DNA of 64,000 nucleotides from Caballeronia fortuita (lineage in GTDB: Bacteria > Pseudomonadota > Gammaproteobacteria > Burkholderiales > Burkholderiaceae): NCBI RefSeq assembly GCF_001544835.2, contig NZ_FCNX02000016.1:1-64000 (forward strand), in the 5' to 3' direction. A program made the translations under genes and the position numbers. Positions within the stretch are counted from its first letter, which is position 1; each line of letters opens with the position of its first letter. The notes under the pieces were generated by a model. That model did not search any database. It was not told the origin of the DNA and saw only the letters and a program-made list of their open reading frames with translations. Positions 51,677 to 62,831 of this stretch are shown here, piece after piece.

Positions 51677-52414
51677 ATGGCAACGAAGACCGGCATCGAA
51701 TGGACCGAGATGACTTGGAATCCGGTAACCGGATGCGTCAAGATCAGCCAAGGCTGCAAGCACTGTTACGCGGAGCGAATGGCTAAGCGATTGAAGGCAA
51801 TGGGCAGCGCGCGCTATGAGAATGAGTTCGCGCCTACGTTGCACGAGGATCTGATCGACCTGCCTCGAAAATGGAAGAAGCCTCGCACTGTGTTCGTGAA
51901 CTCGATGAGCGATCTTTTTCAGGAGGCCGTGCCGCTAGCGTTTATTCAGCGCGTGTTTGAGACAATGGTGGCAACGCCGCAACACACATATCAAGTGTTG
52001 ACTAAGCGATCCGAGCGTTTGCTCGAACTCTCGGCACACCTGCCGTGGGCTCCGAACATATGGATGGGTGTGAGTGTGGAAGATGCGCGCGTGATGCACC
52101 GTGTCGCGCATCTTGCGGCTACAGCCGCGCAAGTCAAATTTCTCTCGTGCGAACCGCTGATAGGACCGCTCGACGACTTACCCTTGCGCGGAATTGACTG
52201 GGTCATTGTTGGCGGCGAATCAGGTCGCGGCGCCCGGCCCATGCACGAATTGTGGGTGCAATCGATCCGTCGCCAATGCCGCGTTCATCACACCGCATTC
52301 TTCTTCAAACAATGGGGTGGCGTACGCAAGGATATGACCGGCAGGCTTCTCAACGGTCGTACCTACGACGCAATGCCGCGTCGCAAAGGCATTCCGGTCG
52401 TTCTGGCGACTTGA
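51677..52414 (+). CDS. DUF5131 / phage Gp37-Gp68-family three-Cys protein (245 aa)
   Basis: A radical-SAM-like protein. Near the N-terminus WNPVTGC (Cys20) and SQGCKHCYAERMAKR (Cys27, Cys30) give Cx6CxxC, an arrangement able to bind an iron-sulfur cluster but with a longer first gap than the classical CxxxCxxC. The rest shows barrel-strand ends: VFVNSMSDLFQ (72-82), GVSVEDARV, FLSCEPLIG (155-163) and VIVGGESGRGARP (176-188), ending with FFFKQWGG. Relatives occur in phages and mobile elements. The ATG at 51677 is used, as no ribosome-binding site stands at the longer frame. It follows tcmP by 52 bases. Confidence 0.85.
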   Translation: MATKTGIEWTEMTWNPVTGCVKISQGCKHCYAERMAKRLKAMGSARYENEFAPTLHEDLIDLPRKWKKPRTVFVNSMSDLFQEAVPLAFIQRVFETMVATPQHTYQVLTKRSERLLELSAHLPWAPNIWMGVSVEDARVMHRVAHLAATAAQVKFLSCEPLIGPLDDLPLRGIDWVIVGGESGRGARPMHELWVQSIRRQCRVHHTAFFFKQWGGVRKDMTGRLLNGRTYDAMPRRKGIPVVLAT

Positions 52415-52459
52415 CCCACAGAGAGGCACATAACGCGCCCGCCAAGACGCCAAAGGGAA

Positions 52460-52488
52460 ACAAAGCCGCCTCCGGGCGGCTTTGTCGT
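52460..52488. terminator. Bidirectional terminator between the cassette and the GH20 gene
   Basis: ACAAAGCCGCC (52460-52470) and GGCGGCTTTGT (52475-52485) form an 11-bp stem with a TCCG loop, with T-rich sequence to the right and an A-run to the left. It ends the cassette and the convergent hexosaminidase gene. Confidence 0.85.
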
Positions 52489-52500
52489 TTTCACGCGGCG

Positions 52501-55005
<2,505 letters not shown>

Positions 55006-55129
55006 TTCTCCTCCGTTATCAGACGCGCCTCGTGACGGCGCGCGTCGATGCACTATACCCGCAACTTACACGCGGATTATTTTGAGATATTTGCCGAAAG
55101 GCAGCGTTGAGCCGTGCCTGAAAAGCAGA

Positions 55130-55156
55130 ACACCCCGAAGGTTCGCTTCGGGGTGT
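55130..55156 (-). terminator. Terminator downstream of purL
   Basis: ACACCCCGAAG (55130-55140) pairs with CTTCGGGGTGT (55146-55156) across a 5-base loop. On the minus strand it is followed by TCTGCTTTT. It ends purL 44 bases after the stop. Confidence 0.75.
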
Positions 55157-55199
55157 CGGGTCCAGCAGTCCAGCGAATCAGCGCCTCAGCGCCGCGCGA

Positions 55200-58100
55200 T
55201 CAGCCGAGGAAGCGGCGCGCGTTCTGGAACACGCGCAGCCACGGGCTTGCGTCGGTGGTCCAGTCTTCGGGCGTCCAGCTCATCTGCACGTTGCGATGCA
55301 CGCGCTCCATGTGCGGCATCAGCACGGTGAAGCGGCCATCGGGCGTCGTCACCGACGTGATGCCCTGCGGCGAGCCGTTAGGGTTGAACGGATACTGCTC
55401 CGTTGCATTGCCCCGATGATCGACATAGCGCATCGCGACGAGCGCATTCGCCGGATCGCCTTGCTGCGAGAAGTCAGCAAAACCTTCGCCGTGCGCGACG
55501 GCCACGGGAATGCGCGAGCCTTCCATACCGGCAAAGAAGATCGACGGCGAGCTCTGCACTTCGACGAGCGAGAAGCGCGCCTCGAACTGCTCGGACTTGT
55601 TGCGCGTGAACTTCGGCCAGTTCTCCGCGCCCGGAATGATCGACGCGAGGCTCGACATCATCTGGCAGCCGTTGCAGATGCCGAGCGCGAACGTGTCGGG
55701 CCGCGCGAAGAACGCGGCGAACATGTCGGCGAGCTTCGCGTTGAAGCGGATCGTCTTCGCCCAGCCCTCGCCCGCACCCAGCACGTCGCCATACGAGAAG
55801 CCGCCGCACGCGACCGCGCCCGCGAAATCGGCGAGCGTCGCGCGGCCTTCGAGCAGATCGCTCATGTGGACGTCGTGCGCGTCGAAGCCGGCGCGATCGA
55901 ACGCGTAGGCCGTTTCCAGATGCGAGTTCACGCCCTGCTCGCGCAGGATCGCTACACGCGGACGTTTGCCTGTCGCGATGAACGGCGCGGCGACGTCTTC
56001 GGCCGGATCGAAGGTCAGCGCCGGCGCGATGCCGGGATCGGCTGCGTCGAGCAGCGCGTCGTATTCGGCGTCGGCGCAAGCCGGGTTGTCGCGCAGACGC
56101 GCGATGCGCCAGCTCACCTCGCTCCATGCGCGATGCAGCTCGACGCGCGGCGCATCGAAAATCTTCTTCGCGTCGCGATAAATCTCGATCGCGCCGCTCT
56201 CGTTCGGCTTGCCGATCACGTGCGAGCACGCCGACAAACCGTGCTCGCGCAGCGCGGCGAGCACCGCGTCGCGATCCGACGCACGCACCTGCACCACCGC
56301 GCCGAGCTCTTCCGAGAAGAGTGCGCGGATCGTGCGGTCATCGCGGCGGCCGCTCGTCTGCTTCGCCCAGTCCTTCGCGTCGCCGTAATCGGATTCGTGT
56401 TCGGCGTCGAGCGTCAGCATGTCGACGTTCAGCGACACGCCCACGTGACCGGCGAACGCCATTTCGCAAACCGTTGCCCAGAGGCCGCCGTCGGAACGGT
56501 CGTGATAGGCGAGCAGCTTGCCGTCGGCATTCAAGGCCTGGATCGCGGTGAACAAGCGCTTGAGGTCTTCGGGATCGTCGACATCGGGCACCGCGTCGCC
56601 GACCTGCTGCGTCACTTGCGCGAGAATGCTGCCGCCCATGCGGCTGCGGCCGCGTCCGAGATCGATCGCAACGAGCACGGTGTTCGTATCGGCGGCGAGT
56701 TGCGGCGTCAGATGCCGGCGCACGTCCTCGACAGGCGCGAACGCCGAGATGATGAGCGATACCGGCGACACGACTTCGCGCGCGCCGCCGCGTGCATCCT
56801 GCCATTTGGTGCGCATCGACAGCGAATCCTTGCCGACCGGAATGCTGATGCCGAGCGCCGGGCACAGTTCCATGCCGATCGCTTTCACTGTGTCGTAGAG
56901 CGCGGCGTCTTCGCCCGCGCTGCCGCACGCGGCCATCCAGTTCGCGGAGAGCTTGAGCTTGTTCAGCGATTCGATCGGCGCCGACGCGATGTTCGTCACC
57001 GCCTCGCCCACCGCCATGCGGCCGGAAGCAGGGGCGTCGATGACGGCGAGCGGCGTGCGCTCGGCCATCGTCATCGCTTCGCCGCGAAAGCCCGCGTAGT
57101 CCATCGTCGTGATGGCGCAATCGGCGACGGGCACCTGCCACGGACCGACGAACTGGTCGCGCGCGGTCGTGCCGCCGACCGAACGGTCGCCGATCGTGAT
57201 GAGGAACGACTTGCTCGCGACGGTCGGATGCTTGAGCACGTCGACAGCGACTTCCGACAGCGACAGACCCGTCACGTCGACGGGCGTGAATTGCGCATTC
57301 TCACGCTTCACATCGCGATGCATCTTGGGCGGCTTGCCGAGCAGCACGTCCATCGGCATGTCGACGGGTTCCTGGCCTTCGTTGGCGTCGTCGATCAGCT
57401 TCAGTTGCCGCTCTTCCGTCGCCACGCCGACGACTGCCACCGGGCAGCGTTCGCGCTCGCAAATCGCCTGGAACGCGGGCAGATCGGCGGGCGCGATGGC
57501 CAGCACGTAGCGCTCTTGCGCCTCGTTCGACCAGATTTCGCGCGGCGACAGACCGCTTTCCTCGAGCTGAACCTTGCGCAACTCGAAGCGCGCGCCCTTG
57601 CCCGCGCCATCGATGAGCTCCGGGAACGCATTCGAAATGCCGCCCGCGCCGACGTCGTGGATCGACAGGATCGGATTGCCCTCGCCCAGTTGCCAGCACG
57701 TATTGATGACTTCCTGCGCGCGCCGCTGGATTTCCGGATTGCCGCGCTGGACCGAGTCGAAGTCGAGCTGGGCGGTGTTCGCGCCCGTCGCCATCGACGA
57801 TGCCGCGCCGCCGCCCATGCCGATACGCATGCCCGGCCCGCCGATCTGGATCAAGAGCGTGCCGGCCGGCAGGTCGAGCTTGTGCGTGTGCTGATCCGAA
57901 ATATTGCCGATGCCGCCCGCGATCATGATCGGCTTGTGATAGCCGCGCACGCGGCCCGCGACGTTCTGCTCGTAGGTACGGAAATAGCCGCCGAGGTTCG
58001 GTCGGCCGAATTCGTTGTTGAAAGCGGCCGCGCCGATCGGCCCGTCGATCATGATCTGCAACGGCGACGCGATGCGGTCCGGCCGGCCGTAGGGCTCGTG

Positions 58101-59237
58101 CTTATCGCCCGGATTGCGCTGCGTCAGCGGAACCGCCGAATCGCGATCGTTTTCCCACTTTTCGCGCGCATCGGGCAGATCGAGGTTCGACACGGTGAAG
58201 CCCGCGAGCCCGGCCTTCGGACGCGCGCCGCGCCCCGTCGCGCCTTCGTCGCGGATTTCGCCGCCGGAGCCCGTCGCCGCGCCCGCGAACGGGGAAATGG
58301 CGGTCGGGTGATTGTGCGTTTCGACCTTCATCAGCGTGTGGGTCATTTCCACATGACGCTGATACTGCTCGTCACGGCCGCGCGGAAACCAGCGCTCCGC
58401 GACGCCGCCCTGCATGATCGCGGAATTGTCGGAATACGCGACGATCGTCCCCGCGTGATTCAGCTTTTCCGTATTGCGAATCATCTGAAACAGCGACATG
58501 TCCTGCTTCTCGCCGTCGATAGTCCATTCGCCGTTGAAGATCTTGTGACGGCAATGTTCGCTGTTGGCCTGCGCGAACATCATCAGTTCGACGTCGGTCG
58601 GATTGCGCTCCAGCGCCTGAAACGCATTCACGAGGTAATCGATCTCGTCTTCCGCGAGCGCGAGGCCGAGCTCGCTGTTCGCGGCTTCGAGCGCCGCGCG
58701 TCCCGTGCCGATGATGTCGACGGTCTGCAAGGGTTTCGCGGGCAGCTCGTCGAAGAGATGCAGCGCCTGATCGCGCGATGCCGCGACGCTTTCCGTCATG
58801 CGGTCGTGCAGCGCATCGGCGACGGCCGCGCGCGCTTCGTCCGACAGCGCCTTCTTGCCGCCGAGAAAGCCGCTTTTCATGATGACCGAATATTCGACGC
58901 CGCGCTCGATGCGCCGCACCTTCTCGAGCCCGCAGTGATGCGCGATGTCGGTCGCCTTGCTCGCCCACGGCGACACGGTGCCGAACCGCGGCACGACCAT
59001 GAACGTCTCGACATGGCCGCGCTCCTTCGATTCCTCGAACGGCGCGCCGTAGTGCATCAGCGCGGCGATGCGGCCGCTGTCATCATCGGTGAGCGGCTCG
59101 GATGCGTTGACGAAGTGCAGAAACTGGCCGCGCACGCCGACGATGTTCGCGTCGATGCGGGCAAGCGTTTCGAGGAGACGGGTCTGACGGAAATCGGAGA
59201 GGGCCGAAGCGCCGGGGAAACACGAGAAGTGGGCCAT
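55200..59237 (-). CDS. purL: Phosphoribosylformylglycinamidine synthase (1345 aa)
   Basis: Large single-chain FGAM synthetase of purine synthesis, converting FGAR, glutamine and ATP to FGAM. It has the N-terminal and linker domains, then FNGEWTIDGEKQ, the ATP-binding block KVETHNHPTAISPFAGAATGSGGEIRDE, a second AIR-synthase-like half (TARDQFVGPWQVPVADCA), and a C-terminal glutaminase. There Cys1188 is the nucleophile in LGICNGCQMM, with GGFSYGDVLGAGEGWA before it. The ATG at 59237 begins MAHFSCFPGASALSDFR. A perfect -10 (TATAAT) lies about 130 bases upstream. Confidence 0.97.
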   Translation of the reverse strand: MAHFSCFPGASALSDFRQTRLLETLARIDANIVGVRGQFLHFVNASEPLTDDDSGRIAALMHYGAPFEESKERGHVETFMVVPRFGTVSPWASKATDIAHHCGLEKVRRIERGVEYSVIMKSGFLGGKKALSDEARAAVADALHDRMTESVAASRDQALHLFDELPAKPLQTVDIIGTGRAALEAANSELGLALAEDEIDYLVNAFQALERNPTDVELMMFAQANSEHCRHKIFNGEWTIDGEKQDMSLFQMIRNTEKLNHAGTIVAYSDNSAIMQGGVAERWFPRGRDEQYQRHVEMTHTLMKVETHNHPTAISPFAGAATGSGGEIRDEGATGRGARPKAGLAGFTVSNLDLPDAREKWENDRDSAVPLTQRNPGDKHEPYGRPDRIASPLQIMIDGPIGAAAFNNEFGRPNLGGYFRTYEQNVAGRVRGYHKPIMIAGGIGNISDQHTHKLDLPAGTLLIQIGGPGMRIGMGGGAASSMATGANTAQLDFDSVQRGNPEIQRRAQEVINTCWQLGEGNPILSIHDVGAGGISNAFPELIDGAGKGARFELRKVQLEESGLSPREIWSNEAQERYVLAIAPADLPAFQAICERERCPVAVVGVATEERQLKLIDDANEGQEPVDMPMDVLLGKPPKMHRDVKRENAQFTPVDVTGLSLSEVAVDVLKHPTVASKSFLITIGDRSVGGTTARDQFVGPWQVPVADCAITTMDYAGFRGEAMTMAERTPLAVIDAPASGRMAVGEAVTNIASAPIESLNKLKLSANWMAACGSAGEDAALYDTVKAIGMELCPALGISIPVGKDSLSMRTKWQDARGGAREVVSPVSLIISAFAPVEDVRRHLTPQLAADTNTVLVAIDLGRGRSRMGGSILAQVTQQVGDAVPDVDDPEDLKRLFTAIQALNADGKLLAYHDRSDGGLWATVCEMAFAGHVGVSLNVDMLTLDAEHESDYGDAKDWAKQTSGRRDDRTIRALFSEELGAVVQVRASDRDAVLAALREHGLSACSHVIGKPNESGAIEIYRDAKKIFDAPRVELHRAWSEVSWRIARLRDNPACADAEYDALLDAADPGIAPALTFDPAEDVAAPFIATGKRPRVAILREQGVNSHLETAYAFDRAGFDAHDVHMSDLLEGRATLADFAGAVACGGFSYGDVLGAGEGWAKTIRFNAKLADMFAAFFARPDTFALGICNGCQMMSSLASIIPGAENWPKFTRNKSEQFEARFSLVEVQSSPSIFFAGMEGSRIPVAVAHGEGFADFSQQGDPANALVAMRYVDHRGNATEQYPFNPNGSPQGITSVTTPDGRFTVLMPHMERVHRNVQMSWTPEDWTTDASPWLRVFQNARRFLG

Positions 59238-59698
59238 TGTGACGGTGCGTCGATGACGTCTGTGTGCCGCTCGCGCGACGCTCGCCCGGTTCTTTGCAAA
59301 TCCGGAAATTCGCAAATTCGGATTGGAGCACGCAAAACGGCGTGAGGCGAAAAGAAGACCGCGATTATAACCCGGAAGCGTCTCGAAATCGGCCGGGCCG
59401 ATCCGTGCGGGCGGCGCGGGGACGGCGAGCCCGCGAGACAGGACGCGCGCCTGTCCATCCCGAAATCGCGGCGCACCCGCCCGGCCGTGCGCGCTCGTGC
59501 GCGACGCGGGCCTCATCGCACTGCGGCAAGCCGTCCCCCGCAAACGATTTTGGCGCTATCATGGCGCGCTTTCTTCGGGTCCGGCACACGCCGAATCACG
59601 CCGTCCGGACCGTCGTTTCACCGTCAAGGCAGCAGCCGGGCGCTGGCGCCCGGACATCACGCCGCATCGCAATCTCGCGCCTTCGGGCACAAAAAGTC
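59238..59698. other. Divergent control region of purL and the DadA-like gene
   Basis: These 461 bases hold the purL promoter (TATAAT on the minus strand, 59369-59364) and a leader of about 120 bases. They probably also hold the promoter of the plus-strand oxidase. The plus-strand half has TATCAT at 59557-59562 as a possible -10. No gene is convincing: frames here are out of character for the organism's codon use. Confidence 0.4.
59364..59369 (-). promoter_or_regulatory. purL -10 element
   Basis: A perfect TATAAT on the minus strand; the -35 17 bases upstream reads CCGATT and is weak. The transcript would carry a leader of about 120 bases before purL. Confidence 0.5.
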
Positions 59699-60991
59699 AT
59701 GGATGTCATCGTCATCGGCGGAGGAATCGCCGGCATCGCCACCGCTTATCAGCTTCATGCCGCAGGTCATCGCGTCTGCGTGGTCGAGCGTCACGCGACC
59801 GTCGCGCAAGGCGCCACCTACGGCCAGGGCGGCGCCCTCCTGCCCTCGCCGCTCGATGTCTGGTTCGGGCCGACCTTCATGAGTTCGAGCCGCTCGAAGC
59901 TAAGCGGCATGGTGGTCAAGACCGGGTTCGATTCGGCCTCGCGCGATTTTCTCAAGCAACTCGCGACGCTGCGCGATCCCGACGCGTTCGCCGCGCAGTT
60001 CGCGCGTTTGCAGCCGCTCGTCGATGTGTCGCGGCGCGTGCTCGCGGACATCGAAAGCCGGCTGGAGCTCGATTTCGAGCAGCGGCGAGGCATCCTGCAC
60101 GTATTCCGGCAAGCGCGCGAACTCGAGGACGCGCAGCCGGCCATCGATCTGCTGAAGGCGTGCGGCGTGCCGTACCGGCTTCTCAGCCCCGAGGAATGTG
60201 TCGCTGTCGAGCCATCCGTGCCCGACCATCCGGAATTCGCGGGCGGCGTGCTGCTGCCCGACGAGCGCACCGCAAACTGTCCGCATTTCACGAAGCAACT
60301 GAAGCAGATTCTCGAAGACGGCGGCGTGCAGTTTCGCATGCATCGTGCGGTCGCATCGGTGCGGCTCGACGGCGAGCGCGCGGCGATCGAACTCGCCGAT
60401 CCGAACGAGAGCAAGAAGCGCAGCGCCGATGTCGAACTCATCACGGCGGACGCGATCGTCGTCGCGGCGGGCACGGGCACGCCGCAACTGACAGGCGGCA
60501 TCAGATCGGCGTCGTCGCTCTTTCCGCTGCGGCTGCATACGCTGACCGCGCCCGTCGCTTACGAAGAGCGCGCGCCCCATCTGACGGTTGTCGATTCGAC
60601 CAAGCGCATCACGATGACGCGCATCAACCAGCGGCTGCGCGTCGGCGGCGCGGGCGTGTTCCAGAGCGCGTCGAAGGCGGACAAGCCGCTCGACGCCACG
60701 CTCTCGCGCCGCGCGCTCGACCTGCTCGGTCAGGGCACGCACGACTGGATTCCCGGCGCGGCGCGCGTGTCCGCCGCGCGCGCGTGGAACGGGCTGCGGC
60801 TCATTACCGCCGACGGCCTGCCGCTCGTCGGCGCGACGCGTCATCCGCGCCTTTTCGTGAACGCCGCGCACGGCCCGGCCGGATGGGGCCTTGCGTGCGG
60901 CTCTGCTAAAGTGATCGCGGACCTCGTCTCCGGCACGACGCCCGACATTCCCGCCGACACCCTCGCCGCGCTGAGCCCCGAACGCTTCTAG
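59699..60991 (+). CDS. FAD-dependent D-amino-acid dehydrogenase-like oxidase (430 aa)
   Basis: A flavoprotein of the DadA/glycine-oxidase group. The dinucleotide-binding motif VIVIGGGIAGIATAYQL starts at residue 3, GATYGQGGALLPSPLDVW follows, and VNAAHGPAGWGLACGSAKV near the C-terminus is the second FAD contact. Length (430) fits DadA. Its neighbours are purL and nnr, not an alanine racemase, so the D-amino-acid substrate is an inference. The ATG at 59699 is chosen because the motif starts there. Confidence 0.85.
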   Translation: MDVIVIGGGIAGIATAYQLHAAGHRVCVVERHATVAQGATYGQGGALLPSPLDVWFGPTFMSSSRSKLSGMVVKTGFDSASRDFLKQLATLRDPDAFAAQFARLQPLVDVSRRVLADIESRLELDFEQRRGILHVFRQARELEDAQPAIDLLKACGVPYRLLSPEECVAVEPSVPDHPEFAGGVLLPDERTANCPHFTKQLKQILEDGGVQFRMHRAVASVRLDGERAAIELADPNESKKRSADVELITADAIVVAAGTGTPQLTGGIRSASSLFPLRLHTLTAPVAYEERAPHLTVVDSTKRITMTRINQRLRVGGAGVFQSASKADKPLDATLSRRALDLLGQGTHDWIPGAARVSAARAWNGLRLITADGLPLVGATRHPRLFVNAAHGPAGWGLACGSAKVIADLVSGTTPDIPADTLAALSPERF

Positions 60992-61066
60992 CGGAGCGCC
61001 GCGACGGGCACGAATGCTGCGGACGCCGGGTCTTCGAACGACCCGTTTTCGACACCTTCCGCCGCC

Positions 61067-62629
61067 ATGACCGCTGCCCGCTCGCCCTATTTCACGCCCA
61101 AAGACGATCCTCTCGCGCTGCTGACGCTCGCCGAGTTGCGCTTGCTCGAAGCGCGCGCCGCGGCCGCACTGCCGCCGCACACGCTGATGGCGCGCGCGGG
61201 CGAGGCGGCGGCGCTTTGCCTTACCGATGCGCTCGCGCACGATCCCGATTCCCGCGCGCGGCCGGTATGGATCGCGGCGGGCCCGGGCAACAATGGCGGC
61301 GACGCGCTCGTGATGGCCGAGCGGCTGCATCGTGCGGGCATTGCGGTGCGCGTGTGCATGCCCGTCGGCGTGAAACCCGATGACGCGCGCTGGGCGCTCG
61401 ACGCGGCGCGCGCGGCGGGCGTGGCGATCGACGATAAGCCGCCCGCATCGTTCGACGATTTCGGCTGGCTCGTCGACGGCATGTTCGGCATCGGTCTCAC
61501 GCGGCCGCTCGAAGGCGTTTTCGCGGAGATCGCCGCGCGCCTGTCGCGCCGCTCGCGCGCATCGGGCCGCGTACTCGCGCTCGACGTCCCGAGCGGCCTG
61601 AACAGCGACACCGGCGCGCCCGTGAACGGCGGCGAGGCCGTGCGCGCGAGCGACACCATCACGTTCATCGGCGCGAAGCCAGGGCATTTCACCTCGTTCG
61701 GGCGCGATCTGACGGGACGGCTTTTCGTATCGACGCTCGATGTCGAGCCGAGCGCCGCGCCGTCGATCGTGCTCAATGCCCCCGCGCTTTTCGCCGCGTG
61801 CATGCCGCCGCGCGAGAACGCGACCAACAAGGGCACCTTCGGCTCGCTCGCGGTGATCGGCGGCGACACGGGCATGTGCGGCGCGCCGATCCTCGCCGCG
61901 CGCATGGCGCTCTACGGCGGCGCGGGCAAGGTTCACGTCGCGTTCCTGGGCGAAGGCTTTCCGCCTTACGATGCGCCGCATCCCGAACTGATGCTCCATC
62001 ACGCCGACGGCTTCGCGCTCGGCAAGATGGACGCGCTGTCGATCGGTTGCGGCATGGGCACGAGCGAGCACGCCAAAAAGGTGCTGACCGACGCGCTCAA
62101 TCTCGACGTCCCCAAGCTGCTCGATGCCGACGCGCTCAATCTCGTCGCGAAAGACGACGCGCTCGCCTTCGCCGTGGCCGCACGCGGCGCAGAGGGCGAT
62201 CCGTGCATCCTGACGCCGCATCCGCTCGAAGCGGCGCGGCTCCTGCAAAGCGACGCAAAGACGGTGCAGGCCGATCGCATCGCCGCTGCGCGCCAGTTGT
62301 CAGCGCGCTATCGGGCGATCGCCGTGCTGAAGGGATCGGGCACCGTGATCGCTTCGCCCGATGGCCGCGTCGCCGTCAATCCGACCGGCAACGCAGGACT
62401 CGCGACGGGCGGCACCGGCGACGTGCTCGGCGGATTGATCGGAGCATTGCTCGCGCAGAAATTGCCCGCTTACGAGGCCGCGCTCGCGGGCGTCTTCCTG
62501 CACGGCCTCGCCGCGCAGACGCTCACCGACGCCGGCACCGGCCCGGCCGGACTGACCGCGGGCGAACTCGCGCCCGCCGTGCGCGGTCTCATCAACCGCC
62601 GCTTCTACGCGGAGCACGCGCAAAGCTGA
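61067..62629 (+). CDS. nnr: Bifunctional NAD(P)H-hydrate repair enzyme (520 aa)
   Basis: Repairs hydrated NAD(P)H. The N-terminal YjeF-type epimerase domain (about 10-230) has AGPGNNGGDALVMAERLHRAG and DVPSGLNSDTG. The C-terminal ribokinase-like ADP/ATP-dependent dehydratase (about 235-515) has NPTGNAGLATGGTGDVLGGLI with the catalytic Asp. Length is typical of the fused form. It follows the DadA-like gene by 75 bases on the same strand. Confidence 0.95.
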   Translation: MTAARSPYFTPKDDPLALLTLAELRLLEARAAAALPPHTLMARAGEAAALCLTDALAHDPDSRARPVWIAAGPGNNGGDALVMAERLHRAGIAVRVCMPVGVKPDDARWALDAARAAGVAIDDKPPASFDDFGWLVDGMFGIGLTRPLEGVFAEIAARLSRRSRASGRVLALDVPSGLNSDTGAPVNGGEAVRASDTITFIGAKPGHFTSFGRDLTGRLFVSTLDVEPSAAPSIVLNAPALFAACMPPRENATNKGTFGSLAVIGGDTGMCGAPILAARMALYGGAGKVHVAFLGEGFPPYDAPHPELMLHHADGFALGKMDALSIGCGMGTSEHAKKVLTDALNLDVPKLLDADALNLVAKDDALAFAVAARGAEGDPCILTPHPLEAARLLQSDAKTVQADRIAAARQLSARYRAIAVLKGSGTVIASPDGRVAVNPTGNAGLATGGTGDVLGGLIGALLAQKLPAYEAALAGVFLHGLAAQTLTDAGTGPAGLTAGELAPAVRGLINRRFYAEHAQS

Positions 62630-62696
62630 TCGCGCTCGGACGGCCGCTTGCAATGACGCCGTGACGCGTTGCAAGCATCCGTTCATGCATCGTCGC

Positions 62697-62702
62697 TATA
62701 CT
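62697..62702 (+). promoter_or_regulatory. pgi -10 element
   Basis: TATACT matches the -10 consensus at 5 of 6 positions, with no good -35 at normal spacing. The pgi start is about 125 bases downstream. The gap from nnr (62630-62831) also holds CTTGCAA/TTGCAAG arms (62647-62675) without a T-run. Confidence 0.35.
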
Positions 62703-62831
62703 CCTTTCTGATTCGGGCAACCGCGGCCGCTCACCTTGTCTCAGTCGCGTTCACCAGACAGGGCGCACACGCAAGACGAGCCGCAATCGCACGAACGTAT
62801 TCCTCTGTCACCTTCAGACTAACGGACCGCT

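Noticed and set aside
55296..59345. A plus-strand open frame of 1349 codons antisense to purL
   Set aside because: In high-GC DNA an antisense frame stays open opposite a long gene. The translation is rich in Arg, His and Asp with no domain, and purL on the other strand is certain.
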